The notes below the pieces were generated by a model. It had not been told where the DNA came from and made no database searches. It worked only from the letters and a program-made list of their open reading frames with translations. A stretch of DNA of 64,000 nt from Dolichospermum sp. FACHB-1091 (lineage in GTDB: Bacteria; Cyanobacteriota; Cyanobacteriia; Cyanobacteriales; Nostocaceae), in assembly GCF_014697585.1 (NCBI RefSeq), contig NZ_JACJSB010000004.1, positions 1-64,000 on the forward strand, given 5' to 3'. Within the stretch, counting starts at the first letter, position 1; each line of letters opens with the position of its first letter. This document shows, one piece after another, positions 20,560-30,373 of this stretch. Made by a program: the position numbers and the translations under genes.

Positions 20560-21438
20560 CTATATTTCCTGTTCTAATCCAAACTCTGAAGGATCATAAC
20601 CTTCCCCATCTGCCAGCATTTGATCCAGTAATTCTGTCAAATCACTATAAAATGGGGGTTGTGGTGGCCAACTCACAGGTATCAAACTAGATATTAAAAA
20701 GTTTCTTTCTTCTTCTGTATATTTTTTGTAGGATGAACATGGTAAATCAGAGTTTCTAGCAAATTGAAAGTTCCACGTTTTATTAAATCCATAACAATTA
20801 ACAGCAAGAATATCAAATTCTCCTCTGATAAGAAGGGTTGTTTTTAATTTTCTACCATTAGGAAGAATAATTTCACGATTATCACTGGCATCTACTTGAG
20901 CTTTTCCAAACCAAATTTGACTTTCTTTGTCCCATTTACTTTGAGTTTTTTGTAAAGATTTAGACTCAATACTAAAAGCTCGATGATGATAAATAATGTG
21001 CAAATCTCCTTTCTTTTTTCTATCATGATCATCAAACTTTTTCATATATTTTACACCAGGAAAATTAGCAATTATTTTCCTGAGTTTAAGTTCAGCAACA
21101 TAGCCCAAAAGCATTCCTCTCAAACTAGGATTTTCTGCGAGTAAAATGGTCAATTCATTTGCTGTAACTTCCCATTCATCCATAATAGTCTGGGTTGCTA
21201 ATGTATCATCATTAACTCTTTTTAGTAATTCACAAGGATCAAATTGAAGAACTTCTGCAATTTCCAAAAACTCTATAATATCAAGTCTGCGTTCACCACT
21301 TTCATATTTCGATACAAAAGATTGTGGACGGTTTAGTGCTTGTGCTAATTGTGCTTGAGTGAATGAAATGCGTTGACGATATTCTATAAGAAGTTCTCGA
21401 AATTTTGCATATTGCTCTGTAAAAATAGATAAAGTCAT
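20560..21438 (-). CDS. XRE-type HTH fused to PD-(D/E)XK nuclease domain
   Basis: A 292-aa protein. Residues about 15-72 form a Cro/C1 helix-turn-helix (FTQAQLAQALNRPQSFVSKYESGERRLDI). The C-terminal part has an acidic nuclease core: E116, D145 in KKKGDLHIIY, and E158-S-K160. That order fits a PD-(D/E)XK endonuclease. A combined regulator and restriction enzyme paired with the convergent methyltransferase is the most economical reading. An HTH-type toxin or regulator alone is the alternative. Confidence 0.65.
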   Translation of the reverse strand: MTLSIFTEQYAKFRELLIEYRQRISFTQAQLAQALNRPQSFVSKYESGERRLDIIEFLEIAEVLQFDPCELLKRVNDDTLATQTIMDEWEVTANELTILLAENPSLRGMLLGYVAELKLRKIIANFPGVKYMKKFDDHDRKKKGDLHIIYHHRAFSIESKSLQKTQSKWDKESQIWFGKAQVDASDNREIILPNGRKLKTTLLIRGEFDILAVNCYGFNKTWNFQFARNSDLPCSSYKKYTEEERNFLISSLIPVSWPPQPPFYSDLTELLDQMLADGEGYDPSEFGLEQEI

Positions 21439-21785
21439 GGGTACTTAACTAGAAAAACAATAAGCAGTTTAGTATCCTAATATGGGATATCCCAAAACAG
21501 GATATTAACTTACAGCAAATTGTCATCAAACCCGGAATAAGAACCCCACCCCCAAAACCCCCTCCCCGCAAGCGATGAGGGGGCTAAGATGTACCTTATA
21601 TGATTGCAAATCGCTGTAATTGCAAGCGATACGTACGATGAACTAGAAATGGGGTTTTTGTTAGGGTTTATTCTTTTGTTTACCCTATTTTGTCCCTAGT
21701 GTCAAGAGAGATACATGATTTTTGATAAATGGATTACTGATTTTTTGTTTACAATTTAATTGGCAATAGAAATATCTAACCTACC
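21439..21785. other. Spacer with cassette repeat copy 2
   Basis: No gene is seen. 21540-21600 holds a C-rich dispersed repeat (CCCCACCCCCAAAACCCCCT). 21647-21757 is the second copy of the roughly 110-bp direct repeat that also lies at 19635-19745, so the two copies flank the methyltransferase/nuclease pair. Confidence 0.65.
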
Positions 21786-23207
21786 TTATATATCTCCATT
21801 ATTATTTTCAAAAATGCTATCAATTTTAGATTTTATGGTAGCATAGGCATCTTCTTTCGTTGGCAACCATTCTGATAAATCTATAGCTGTGTTATTCTGA
21901 TCCTCGTTAGCTACCATAAATTGAGGATGACTATAACATAGCTTCTTGACTGCTAAAGCACTCCAATCTTCATCAATGGAGTCAAGAGAAACTAGAATAG
22001 TCCAACCTCTATAATGAGCCATGTGATTTTTGGAGAACGGTCCAATTTGACCTCCAATGTAGATTAGTTGATCTTCTGACCATTTTTCTGAGGGTAAGTC
22101 TTCATATATTGTTGTGTCAGAAGTCGAGTTTTTGTATTTTTTTATAGTTTCAATAGCCTTTTCACCATAATCACCACAATAAATAGGCATACATACTCGT
22201 TGGTAAAGAAATCCGTTAGGAATTTGCAATTGATATCTGTCTGTAGATATCTCATAATTATGAATTGCTATTTCTCTTCCTTCAAATATTTTTGTATTTA
22301 AAGGATGTTTGGCAAACGGATTCAATAGAATTTGACAACCATCAAGTAACGTTTCTTTATATTCGGTTCTTTCAAGACTAAATCTTTCTACTCCTGTTTC
22401 ATGTTCTGATTCAATAGCTCTATAACCATAGAAAATAACAGGGTATTTTCCTCCTTCAGCAATAGCGCGAACTTTACAAAGAGTTGCCCTATTATTAAAC
22501 ATAACTGCACTAATATCAGACATATTAGGATTCGTAAACAAGCCTAGAGAAATATCTACACCTGGTTTTTTTTGTACTTGATATTTTCTGGATTCACCAA
22601 TAATAATTATTTCGTTTTTTTGAGTATCTTGGATTATTAGGGGTTGGTCATAGGCATAAAGAACACGAACAAGTGCTAAACTGTCCTGAAGAAAAAAGAA
22701 TGGCTGATCGAATGGAGTAACGCATAGAATAAAAGGCTTATTTTTCACATGATTAAGTTGTGAATATTTTGAAACATACTTTTTGTGTTTCTCTGTAATT
22801 GATTGTAAGAGGCGAAGTGTAGATAGTCTTAACATTTCATCAATGGTGATTCCATCCAGCATATTTAAATCTTTATCCCATTCAGGACGGAAACCTTGAG
22901 GTTGATTTGATGTAGTCGCTTCAGCTATAAACTCACCATAAGAAGAAGTTAATATAAAATCTGGGGTGGCATGGAATAGATTAACACTAAAACCAAGTTC
23001 TTTGAAACAAGCAAAAAGATATAATTCCCAGAATGAAGAGTTAAATGTTGTCTGAAACTCTCTGATAAATTTACCGTCTCTATCCACAAATCCATCTGCC
23101 CAATTTTTCAGAACTTCAATCTCTGGTTCATATAGTCCTGATTGAGCAATAAGACGAAAGTGTTGATGTTGCTCTGTATCAGGTACAATAGGCGTAAAAA
23201 TATTCAT
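21786..23207 (-). CDS. Nuclease-like protein of unknown function
   Basis: A 473-aa soluble protein from the ATG at 23207 (MNIFTPIVPDTEQHQHFRLI). A possible PD-(D/E)XK-type core is visible near residues 70-115: SSFWELYLFACFKELGF, then PDFILTSSYGEFIAEAT (E..PD..ExA). The rest is not recognised. It lies in the nifH element next to the methyltransferase and HTH-nuclease genes, so a restriction or defence role is possible. Similar proteins in databases carry uninformative names. Its start region is duplicated just upstream (repeat at 23196). Confidence 0.55.
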   Translation of the reverse strand: MNIFTPIVPDTEQHQHFRLIAQSGLYEPEIEVLKNWADGFVDRDGKFIREFQTTFNSSFWELYLFACFKELGFSVNLFHATPDFILTSSYGEFIAEATTSNQPQGFRPEWDKDLNMLDGITIDEMLRLSTLRLLQSITEKHKKYVSKYSQLNHVKNKPFILCVTPFDQPFFFLQDSLALVRVLYAYDQPLIIQDTQKNEIIIIGESRKYQVQKKPGVDISLGLFTNPNMSDISAVMFNNRATLCKVRAIAEGGKYPVIFYGYRAIESEHETGVERFSLERTEYKETLLDGCQILLNPFAKHPLNTKIFEGREIAIHNYEISTDRYQLQIPNGFLYQRVCMPIYCGDYGEKAIETIKKYKNSTSDTTIYEDLPSEKWSEDQLIYIGGQIGPFSKNHMAHYRGWTILVSLDSIDEDWSALAVKKLCYSHPQFMVANEDQNNTAIDLSEWLPTKEDAYATIKSKIDSIFENNNGDI

Positions 23208-23353
23208 AATTAATTTATGTTTTAAGCAATTAAGTATTACATATATCACTTTATCCCAACAAGTAAGTGATCTTAAAAATATTCATAATTAATTTATGTT
23301 TTAAGTAATTAAGTATTACATATATCACTTTATCTTAATAAATAAGTGATCTT
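23196..23353. repeat. 79-bp tandem duplication covering a start codon
   Basis: Copy 1 starts at 23196 and copy 2 at 23275, nearly identical (AAAAATATTCATAATTAATT... ending AAGTGATCTTA). It duplicates the ATG region and leader of the nuclease-like gene at 21786-23207. Confidence 0.85.
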
Positions 23354-23400
23354 AATAACATAGCAACAGTAATTTTGATCACTGTTTGTGGGTTATGGGT

Positions 23401-23775
23401 GCGATAGCGAAGCGCTCCGTAGGAATCGCATTTCTGGTGTTGTGAGTTATGAGAGCGATAGCGAAGCGCTCCGTAGGAATCGCATTTCTGGTGTTGTGAG
23501 TTATGAGAGCGATAGCGAAGCGCTCCGTAGGAATCGCATTTCTGATGTTGTGGGTTTTGAGAGCGATAGCGAAGCGCTCCGTAGGAATCGCTTTTCTGGT
23601 GTTGTGGTTTGAGAGCGATAGCGAAGCGCTCCGTAGGAATCGCTTTTCTGGTGTTGTGGTTTGAGAGCGATCGCTTTTCTGGTATTTTGGGTTTTGAGAG
23701 CGATCGCATTTCTGGTATTTTGGGTTTTGAGAGCGATCGCATTTCTGGTGTTGTGGGTTTTGAGAGCGATACTTG
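23401..23775. repeat. Tandem array of expanded and plain HIP1 repeats
   Basis: Eight units in tandem. The first five are 54, 54, 54, 52 and 52 bp and each contains the 29-bp palindrome-like block GCGATAGCGAAG...GTAGGAATCGC. The last three are 33 bp and contain plain GCGATCGC at the same place. The constant part reads TTTCTGGTGTTGTGGGTTTTGAGA. Long frames on both strands here follow the repeat period and are not genes. Confidence 0.9.
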
Positions 23776-23836
23776 CGGTGAGGTTTGCGATCGCATTTCC
23801 GGTGTTGTTGAGAGAGCTATTGCTATAATTATTAAA

Positions 23837-24043
23837 ATGGAAAAATTATCATATTTTATGGACTACCACAAAATTATCACCATTGAACCTGGCAAACGCA
23901 GCGGCAAACCTTGTATTCGAGGAATGCGAATAACCGTATATGATATTTTAGAATATCTTGCAGGTCGTATGACAGAAAAGGGTAAACCAACACCACCAAT
24001 ATTTGTTGGGTTTCCTTGCGTCAACCCAACCTACAGATTATAA
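23837..24043 (+). pseudogene. Truncated DUF433 antitoxin
   Basis: The frame begins MEKLSYFMDYHKIITIEPGKRSGKPCIRG and continues to RITVYDILEYLAG, the N-terminal half of a DUF433 protein. It then runs into a dispersed repeat (GTTGGGTTTCC-TTGCG-TCAACCCAAC, 24006-24029) that replaces the C-terminal half. The DUF5615 toxin gene that normally follows is absent. Confidence 0.75.
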
Positions 24044-24045
24044 TT

Positions 24046-25473
24046 TTAATTAATCATTTTCATCAAACTTTGATTTCCTACCTGTAACCTTAATCTTTCA
24101 TTCTCAATTCTCAACCTCTCATTTTCCTGTTCTAATCTAATCACTATATCCTGTAAATCTTCGACTTTCGATTTTTTCTTAATTGCTTCCTCAATTGCAA
24201 CCTTACGATTTTCCAAACTAAACCACTTTTGATAAATGGATGTGTGCATATTCACAGAATGACCCAAATTATCCGCAGCAGCTTTAATAGGAATCCCCAT
24301 TAAATGCGCTCTAATTGCCCAACCATGCCGTAAATCATAGGGTTGAAAGGGAATCCCCACAAATCTAAACCATCTGTCTGTTCCATGTCGCGCAGAATTG
24401 ATTTCTCGACTTGTAACTTTATCTTTAATTTTCGCTTTTAATAACTCAATTGCTTCTATATCTGTAGTTAAATTAAAAGTTTCTACCCAACGGGGATATA
24501 ATGGTAAAGCTTCCCTTGCTCCCGTTTTACATTCTTCATTAACACGCCATGTATTCATGGTATTTTCTGAAGATAACCACCAATTTAAATCAGGATTAAC
24601 AAAAAGTTCAATGGGTCTTAATCCATAAGTAGCTAACATCCCATATACCCATCTCCACAACTTCCAATTATTTCTATCTTCTCTAGTTATCAACTTACTA
24701 GAACGATTAATAGCATAATTTTCAAACTTTAGATATTCTTGTTCTATCTCTGCGTCAGTTGGTATATCACGTTGACGTTGATAAATAGCTTTGATTTTTA
24801 AATTACTCAATTCTGGAACTTCTAAACCAGAACATTTACACAAAACCCTAATTACCTTAATTAATTCATTTTTCACACTATCCGATGAAGGGCAAAATTT
24901 CACAGCATCAATAAAATTGGCATTTATCGCTAATTTATCCTTTGGTAAATGTGCATTAGCAATATAGAAATAACTATTAAAAGTATTGTTACTTTTGAGA
25001 GTGCGTTTTCTAGTTTGGAAATAGGTTTGCTCAAATTCAGAAATTAAATCTCCAATAGTTTTTGAATTAGCCTTAAATCTAGTTTTTCCTAAATATTTAT
25101 CAGTCCAAATAAATTGTTTTCTAGCAATCAGTTTTCCTAACTCATTCGCTTCTTCTTCTGCCGTATTTAAACCATCAAAACTAAAAGGAATACCCAAAGA
25201 AATATCATATTGTTTTGTCCTGCTACCGTTTTTATCAAAATCACCTGGTTTAATAGGTAGGGTAGTTCTCAACTGTAATGAATTGCCGGATTTTCTGACA
25301 GAAACACTCACTCTTGCGGCTCTTAGTCTAGCATTAATTGCTTTTAATTCTGTTATCAGTTTTGCCGTTAGATGATTTTCTTGATTTTCTACTGCTTGCA
25401 TTCTGCCTAAATATCCCCCGTCGGTAATAGCTGTTTGGTGAAAATCGGCAAATGCTTCCTGTGTTCTGTCCAT
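24046..25473 (-). CDS. Site-specific recombinase of the nifH element (XisA/XisC family)
   Basis: A 475-aa tyrosine recombinase expected to excise the nifH element. The N-terminal family region (FADFHQTAITDGGYLG, LQLRTTLPIKPGD, ELGKLIARKQFIWTDKYLGK) leads to the catalytic domain: Arg in MLATYGLRPIELFVNP, the PYDLRHGWAIRAHLMG box, DNLGHSVNMHTS and the nucleophile in IYQKWFS. A C-terminal leucine-rich coiled coil follows (about 430-470). It faces the right-hand repeat. Two paralogues occupy the two nifD elements. Confidence 0.93.
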   Translation of the reverse strand: MDRTQEAFADFHQTAITDGGYLGRMQAVENQENHLTAKLITELKAINARLRAARVSVSVRKSGNSLQLRTTLPIKPGDFDKNGSRTKQYDISLGIPFSFDGLNTAEEEANELGKLIARKQFIWTDKYLGKTRFKANSKTIGDLISEFEQTYFQTRKRTLKSNNTFNSYFYIANAHLPKDKLAINANFIDAVKFCPSSDSVKNELIKVIRVLCKCSGLEVPELSNLKIKAIYQRQRDIPTDAEIEQEYLKFENYAINRSSKLITREDRNNWKLWRWVYGMLATYGLRPIELFVNPDLNWWLSSENTMNTWRVNEECKTGAREALPLYPRWVETFNLTTDIEAIELLKAKIKDKVTSREINSARHGTDRWFRFVGIPFQPYDLRHGWAIRAHLMGIPIKAAADNLGHSVNMHTSIYQKWFSLENRKVAIEEAIKKKSKVEDLQDIVIRLEQENERLRIENERLRLQVGNQSLMKMIN

Positions 25474-25562
25474 ACCCTAGATTTACCCTCATAAAAAAAC
25501 TGTTCACCTCAGACAATGATTGCAGCAAACATAGTTGAAAATGAACACTTTCCGGTTTTTAA

Positions 25563-26045
<483 letters not shown>

Positions 26046-26176
26046 TATTTAGAAATTGAGGAATAGGAAAAAGGAAAACTCTACATTACCTCCTTTTTAC
26101 CTTCCTTTCTGCCCTTGGGGATTAATTTCCCCATCCCTACCCAATTAATATCTTTAAAAGCCAGAAGAGGCCAGAC

Positions 26177-27078
26177 ATGACAGTTCCAGACAACAAGAAG
26201 ATTGTTGAAGAAAGAAAAGAACTAATTAAAGAAGTTCTCAAAGCTTACCCCGAAAAAGCTGCTAAAAAGCGCGAGAAGCACTTAAACGTTCACGAAGAAG
26301 GTAAAACCGATTGTGGTGTTAAATCTAACATCAAATCCTTACCCGGTGTAATGACCGCCCGTGGTTGTGCTTACGCAGGTTCTAAAGGTGTGGTTTGGGG
26401 TCCTATCAAGGACATGATCCACATCAGCCATGGTCCAGTTGGTTGCGGTTATTGGTCTTGGTCCGGTCGTCGTAACTACTACTTAGGTACAACAGGTGTT
26501 GATACCTTCGGTACTATGCACTTCACCTCCGACTTCCAAGAACGGGACATCGTATTTGGTGGTGACAAGAAACTCACTAAATTAATTGAAGAATTAGATG
26601 TATTATTCCCCTTAAATCGCGGGGTTTCTATTCAATCTGAATGTCCTATCGGTTTGATTGGTGATGACATCGAAGCAGTAGCTAAGAAGACATCTAAAAC
26701 CATCGGTAAGCCAGTTATTCCCGTACGTTGCGAAGGTTTCCGTGGTGTGTCTCAATCATTAGGACACCACATTGCTAACGACATGATTCGTGACTGGGTA
26801 TTCCCCAGAGCAGATCAAGGCAAGAAAGACGGTACACTCAAGTTTGAAGGTACTCCCTATGACGTAGCCATCATTGGTGACTATAACATCGGTGGTGACG
26901 CTTGGGCGAGCCGGATTTTATTAGAAGAAATCGGTTTGCGTGTTGTTGCACAATGGTCTGGTGACGGTACAATCAACGAAATGTTGATGACACCAAACGT
27001 GAAGATGAACCTCATCCACTGCTATCGTTCTATGAACTATATCAGCCGTCACATGGAAGAGGCTTATGGTATTCCCTG
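26177..27078 (+). CDS. nifD: nifD, segment 1 of 3 (MoFe protein alpha subunit)
   Basis: The first 300 codons of NifD, which with NifK forms the MoFe protein that reduces N2. Visible: P-cluster ligands in [17 protein letters not shown] and [11 protein letters not shown], the region [13 protein letters not shown], and the FeMo-co cysteine in [12 protein letters not shown]. At TATTCCCTG (27070-27078) nifD stops; unspliced reading gives a diverged tail (CLNYDNVS) and a stop at 27103. An AGAGG ribosome-binding sequence lies upstream of the ATG. Confidence 0.97.
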
Positions 27079-28899
27079 TCTAAACTATGATAATGTGTCT
27101 TAAATCTACCAGAATTTAGTCTATATATAACTTTGTTTAATTTGCTCATTGTTCTAAATGGACTAAATTTTAATCCAAATTTAAGATAATGAGAGAAAAA
27201 GGGTTAGAGGAAATTTTTACCGATTTTACACCACCAGCATCTACCGATGGCAGCTATTTAGGAACGCAGACACAAATGAAAGCTACTCGGCAACATCTGG
27301 AAGAGAAATTTCAACAAGGTTTAATAGATGTCAAATCTCGATTAAAAGCAGCTAAGATAAAAGTCGGACTAGTTGTTAGTGGAGGTACTATTCAGTTACA
27401 AGCGTCCTTACCTTTAAAACCTGGTGAAATTGATGTCAGAAAAACTGGGAGAAAACAATATAAACTTTCTTTAAATATTCCTGCTAATTTAGATGGTTTA
27501 AAAACAGCAGAAGAGGAAGCTCATGAGTTAGGTAAATTAATTGCTCGTAAACAGTTTACATGGAATGATAAATACTTAGGACAAACTACTGATCAATTTG
27601 AAGATCCAGTTAAAACTATTGGTGAAATATTGGCAGAATTTGAAACTCAATATTTTAAAACTCACAAACTCACAGAAAAAAGTAAACACACTTTTTCTTA
27701 TTATATCAGTCATCTAAAAAGGCTAGTCGGATTGGATACAGTTTTGACGCAATCAGCAATAGATCAAAAATTGCAGGAGTTAAATAATGAGTATGCAAAG
27801 TACAGTACGATTAAAAGCTTAAAGATATTAAGATCAACACTTAACTTAACTAGCTTTACATTAGAAGGAATCAAAAATAAACAACCAAAAAGTCAACCCA
27901 GAGATATTCCTAGTGATGAGGATATAGTCAGATATTATCAATCATTTGCCAATTATGCACTGACGAGAAAAGGGACAATTAAAAGAGATTGTTTAACAAG
28001 TTGGAAAATGTGGCAATGGGTTTATGGAATGTTAGCTACTTATGGTTTACGTCCTAGAGAGTTATTTGTAAATCCTGATATTAGTTGGTGGTTTAATCCT
28101 GAAAATAAAGATCACACTTGGAAGGTACACCCTGATACTAAAACCGGATATCGGGAAGCTTTACCCTTATATCCCGAATGGGTTGAATTATTTGATTTAA
28201 AAAATTTAGAATGTTTAGAACTTTTAAATAGTCAAGTTTCTGGAAAAAGTAGTTATACAGAAATTAATACTATTCGAGTTAATTGTTCTTCATGGTTTCG
28301 ACGTGTAGATATTCCCTTTAGTCCTTATGATTTGCGTCATGCTTGGGCAATTAGAGCGCATATTATGGCTGTACCAATTAAGGCTGCTGCTGATAATTTA
28401 GGACATTCTGTAGAAATTCATACAGAAATTTATCAAAAGTGGTTTAGTTTAGAAAACCGGAAAAAGGTAATTAAACAAGCTGTGGATAAAAAGGATGATA
28501 TCGAAGCTATAAAACAAGAAAATCTCCAGTTAAAAGCTGAGATAAAACAGTTAAGACAAACTTTAGCAAAATATCAAATTGCTGAGGTATGGAAATAGAC
28601 TATAGCAGTTCCCAAGCTCCTAGGGAATAGGGTATAAATTGGTGTGTACTTGATTAGATTGGGAAAATCTATAAACAGTATTCATCTATCAAGATGAAAA
28701 ACTGTTGGAGATAAACAATTTTATTAATTTGGGAATTTTAAGCCAAGGTTAAGCAAATTTTGTGAATTAATTTGAGGTTATAATTAGTTTTTAGATGCAG
28801 AAACAATATTTTTTAATCTATAAATAAGCTGATTGAGAAATAGCAGAATCAAAAATCTTATATATGGATATTTTTCAGAATATAAATTTATATTCCCTG
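27070..28899. mobile_element. nifD excision element 1, 1,821 bp (minimal)
   Basis: Direct repeats TATTCCCTG at 27070-27078 and 28891-28899 bound 1,821 bp inserted within codon 301 of nifD. Joining them converts CLNYDNVS-stop into [11 protein letters not shown], the conserved NifD sequence, in frame. The only gene is a XisA-family recombinase. Flanks inside the element (27104-27188 and 28599-28890) show no genes. Confidence 0.95.
27189..28598 (+). CDS. Site-specific recombinase of nifD element 1 (XisA/XisC family)
   Basis: A 469-aa tyrosine recombinase paralogous to those at 24046 and 47029. The N-terminal region is FTDFTPPASTDGSYLG, LQASLPLKPGEID and ELGKLIARKQFTWNDKYLG. The catalytic domain has GMLATYGLRPRELFVNP, SPYDLRHAWAIRAHIM, DNLGHSVEIHTE and the Tyr in IYQKWFS, followed by a coiled coil. 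It reads in the same direction as nifD, unlike the other two. It would excise the 1.8-kb element that carries it. Confidence 0.94.
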   Translation: MREKGLEEIFTDFTPPASTDGSYLGTQTQMKATRQHLEEKFQQGLIDVKSRLKAAKIKVGLVVSGGTIQLQASLPLKPGEIDVRKTGRKQYKLSLNIPANLDGLKTAEEEAHELGKLIARKQFTWNDKYLGQTTDQFEDPVKTIGEILAEFETQYFKTHKLTEKSKHTFSYYISHLKRLVGLDTVLTQSAIDQKLQELNNEYAKYSTIKSLKILRSTLNLTSFTLEGIKNKQPKSQPRDIPSDEDIVRYYQSFANYALTRKGTIKRDCLTSWKMWQWVYGMLATYGLRPRELFVNPDISWWFNPENKDHTWKVHPDTKTGYREALPLYPEWVELFDLKNLECLELLNSQVSGKSSYTEINTIRVNCSSWFRRVDIPFSPYDLRHAWAIRAHIMAVPIKAAADNLGHSVEIHTEIYQKWFSLENRKKVIKQAVDKKDDIEAIKQENLQLKAEIKQLRQTLAKYQIAEVWK

Positions 28900-29360
28900 G
28901 TTAGAATATAACTTCTTTGGTCCTACCAAGATTGCTGCTTCTTTACGCGAAATTGCTTCTAAGTTTGATGCTAAGATTCAAGAAAACGCAGAGAAAGTAA
29001 TCGCTAAATACCAACCTACCATGGATGCGATCGTTGCTAAATATCGCCCCCGTTTGGAAGGTAAGACAGTGGCTATGATGGTTGGTGGTTTACGTCCCCG
29101 TCACGTTGTTCCCGCTTTCCAAGACTTAGGAATGAAGATGATTGGTACTGGTTATGAGTTCGCTCATAATGACGACTATAAACGTACTACTCACTACATT
29201 GAAAACGGAACTATCGTTTATGACGACGTTACCGCTTACGAATTTGAAGAATTTATCAAAGCATTGAAACCAGACCTAGTTGCTTCTGGTGTGAAAGAGA
29301 AGTATGTCTTCCAAAAGATGGGTCTTCCTTTCCGTCAAATGCACTCTTGGGATTACTCCG
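28891..29360 (+). CDS. nifD: nifD, segment 2 of 3
   Basis: 154 codons of NifD between the two elements. It begins [24 protein letters not shown] after the repeat, continues through [15 protein letters not shown], and ends at the FeMo-co histidine region [10 protein letters not shown]. Unspliced, the frame carries on as [10 protein letters not shown] and stops at 29392. The right end is the sequence GGATTACTCCG (29350-29360), the repeat known from the Anabaena PCC 7120 nifD element. Confidence 0.95.
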
Positions 29361-29650
29361 AACTTGGTAATGTTGCTGGAAAGGTGCGTTAGTTTAAGGT
29401 TTTTTAGTTGGGGAATTAAGAGAGTTTAATTTTTAGACTAAATGGATTTTATTATGTTTAATAATAACATTGTTTGTGAATAACTGCAAGTAGTAAAAGT
29501 CCTATTATATCTGATTTTGAGATCGTTATTAATTTTTGGATTTTGGAGATTTTGTTAAATTTGATCAGTTTTCGTGGGTGGATTTTATTAGCCTAAATAG
29601 TAGGGTATGTTAGATTATTTGTCCAATGTACCCTAATAACTATTTTTTCC
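29361..29650. other. Left arm of nifD element 2, no gene seen
   Basis: Apart from the 10-codon read-through tail of nifD segment 2 (to 29392), this AT-rich stretch holds nothing I can support as a gene or RNA. Confidence 0.5.
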
Positions 29651-29656
29651 ATTATT

Positions 29657-29735
29657 CTTGTGGATCATCTTCAGGAGGATGTAGACCACTTTCAACCCAT
29701 CTTTGTCGAGATTTTCGTTCACAGGTTGCTCGTCC
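29657..29735 (-). pseudogene. C-terminal relic of an HNH endonuclease gene
   Basis: The minus strand reads ATCERKSRQRWVESGLHPPE then DDPQE and a stop. The RRWVESGLHPP text resembles the C-terminus of cyanobacterial HNH endonucleases that usually follow a small gene like the one at 29736-29984. The rest of the HNH gene is missing. Confidence 0.4.
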
Positions 29736-29984
29736 TTAGGAATGGCCATTTTCTTGAGCAGCAATAGTAGCGTTAATATAACTGAAAATGTCATCAAGTT
29801 CCCCTATTGCTTCTAATTCTATTGCTTCTTCTGGGGTAAGAGTATTCAATTTATTTTTATCAAGGAGTTCTTGCATTCGCTCCCCTAGTTTATCGGTAAA
29901 TTTGAATAACATGAGGTTTTTAATACGCTTGATACAGATTCCTTCTGGTAGGAATTGGGAAGGTTTAATGAGTGTAGCTGTCAT
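29736..29984 (-). CDS. Small acidic protein, antitoxin-like
   Basis: An 82-aa protein, MTATLIKPSQFLPEGICIKRIKN, with an acidic C-terminal half (LTPEEAIELEAIGELDDIFSYI). Small proteins of this kind precede HNH endonuclease genes in many cyanobacteria. Here only a relic of that partner remains downstream. Function is not established. Confidence 0.6.
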   Translation of the reverse strand: MTATLIKPSQFLPEGICIKRIKNLMLFKFTDKLGERMQELLDKNKLNTLTPEEAIELEAIGELDDIFSYINATIAAQENGHS

Positions 29985-30105
29985 AGGTAGATTATTTTTA
30001 GTTTTCTTGATTTTATCATTGAATATTTGGGAAAGTGCGATCGCGCAAGCCCTCCGTAGGAATCGCTATCATTAATGTTTAAGGTTTACATCATTTTCTA
30101 GCTTT

Positions 30106-30269
30106 AGGGTGCGTCAGATTTTTAATTTATCTTTTTTTTACTAGGTTATAGCCATTCCCATTCAAGTGAGGTACAAGCAGTAATAATTGAACGCAGATGG
30201 ACGCAGATAAACGCAGATAATTTTGTACTTCACCAGACTGGAAAACCCTATATCTGTCTGACGCACCCT
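30106..30269. mobile_element. MITE-like element with 13-bp terminal inverted repeats
   Basis: AGGGTGCGTCAGA at 30106-30118 and its exact reverse complement at 30257-30269 bound 164 bp. The interior contains the motif ACGCAGATAAACGCAGATAA and a segment (CATTCAAGTGAGGTACAA) that recurs near 39091. No coding capacity. Confidence 0.6.
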
Positions 30270-30373
30270 ACTGATAAATCCTAAAATCATGGATATCCCG
30301 ATAGCAAAGCGTGGCGTTAGCCATTTCAGACAATTAATGCTACAATAAACCAATAACTACTTGGTATCATACC

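Noticed and set aside
23401-23775. Possible CRISPR array
   Set aside because: Units are directly tandem with no unique spacers, contain HIP1, and no cas gene is nearby.
23335-23796. Long minus-strand frame with repeated RYRSHNSQHQKCDSYGA text
   Set aside because: It exists only because a 54-bp repeat unit is divisible by three. The plus strand shows equally regular repeat peptides, and neither looks like a protein family.
27070-28899. Group I or II intron in nifD
   Set aside because: The insert encodes a tyrosine recombinase and is bounded by a 9-bp direct repeat; no reverse transcriptase or homing endonuclease motif is present.
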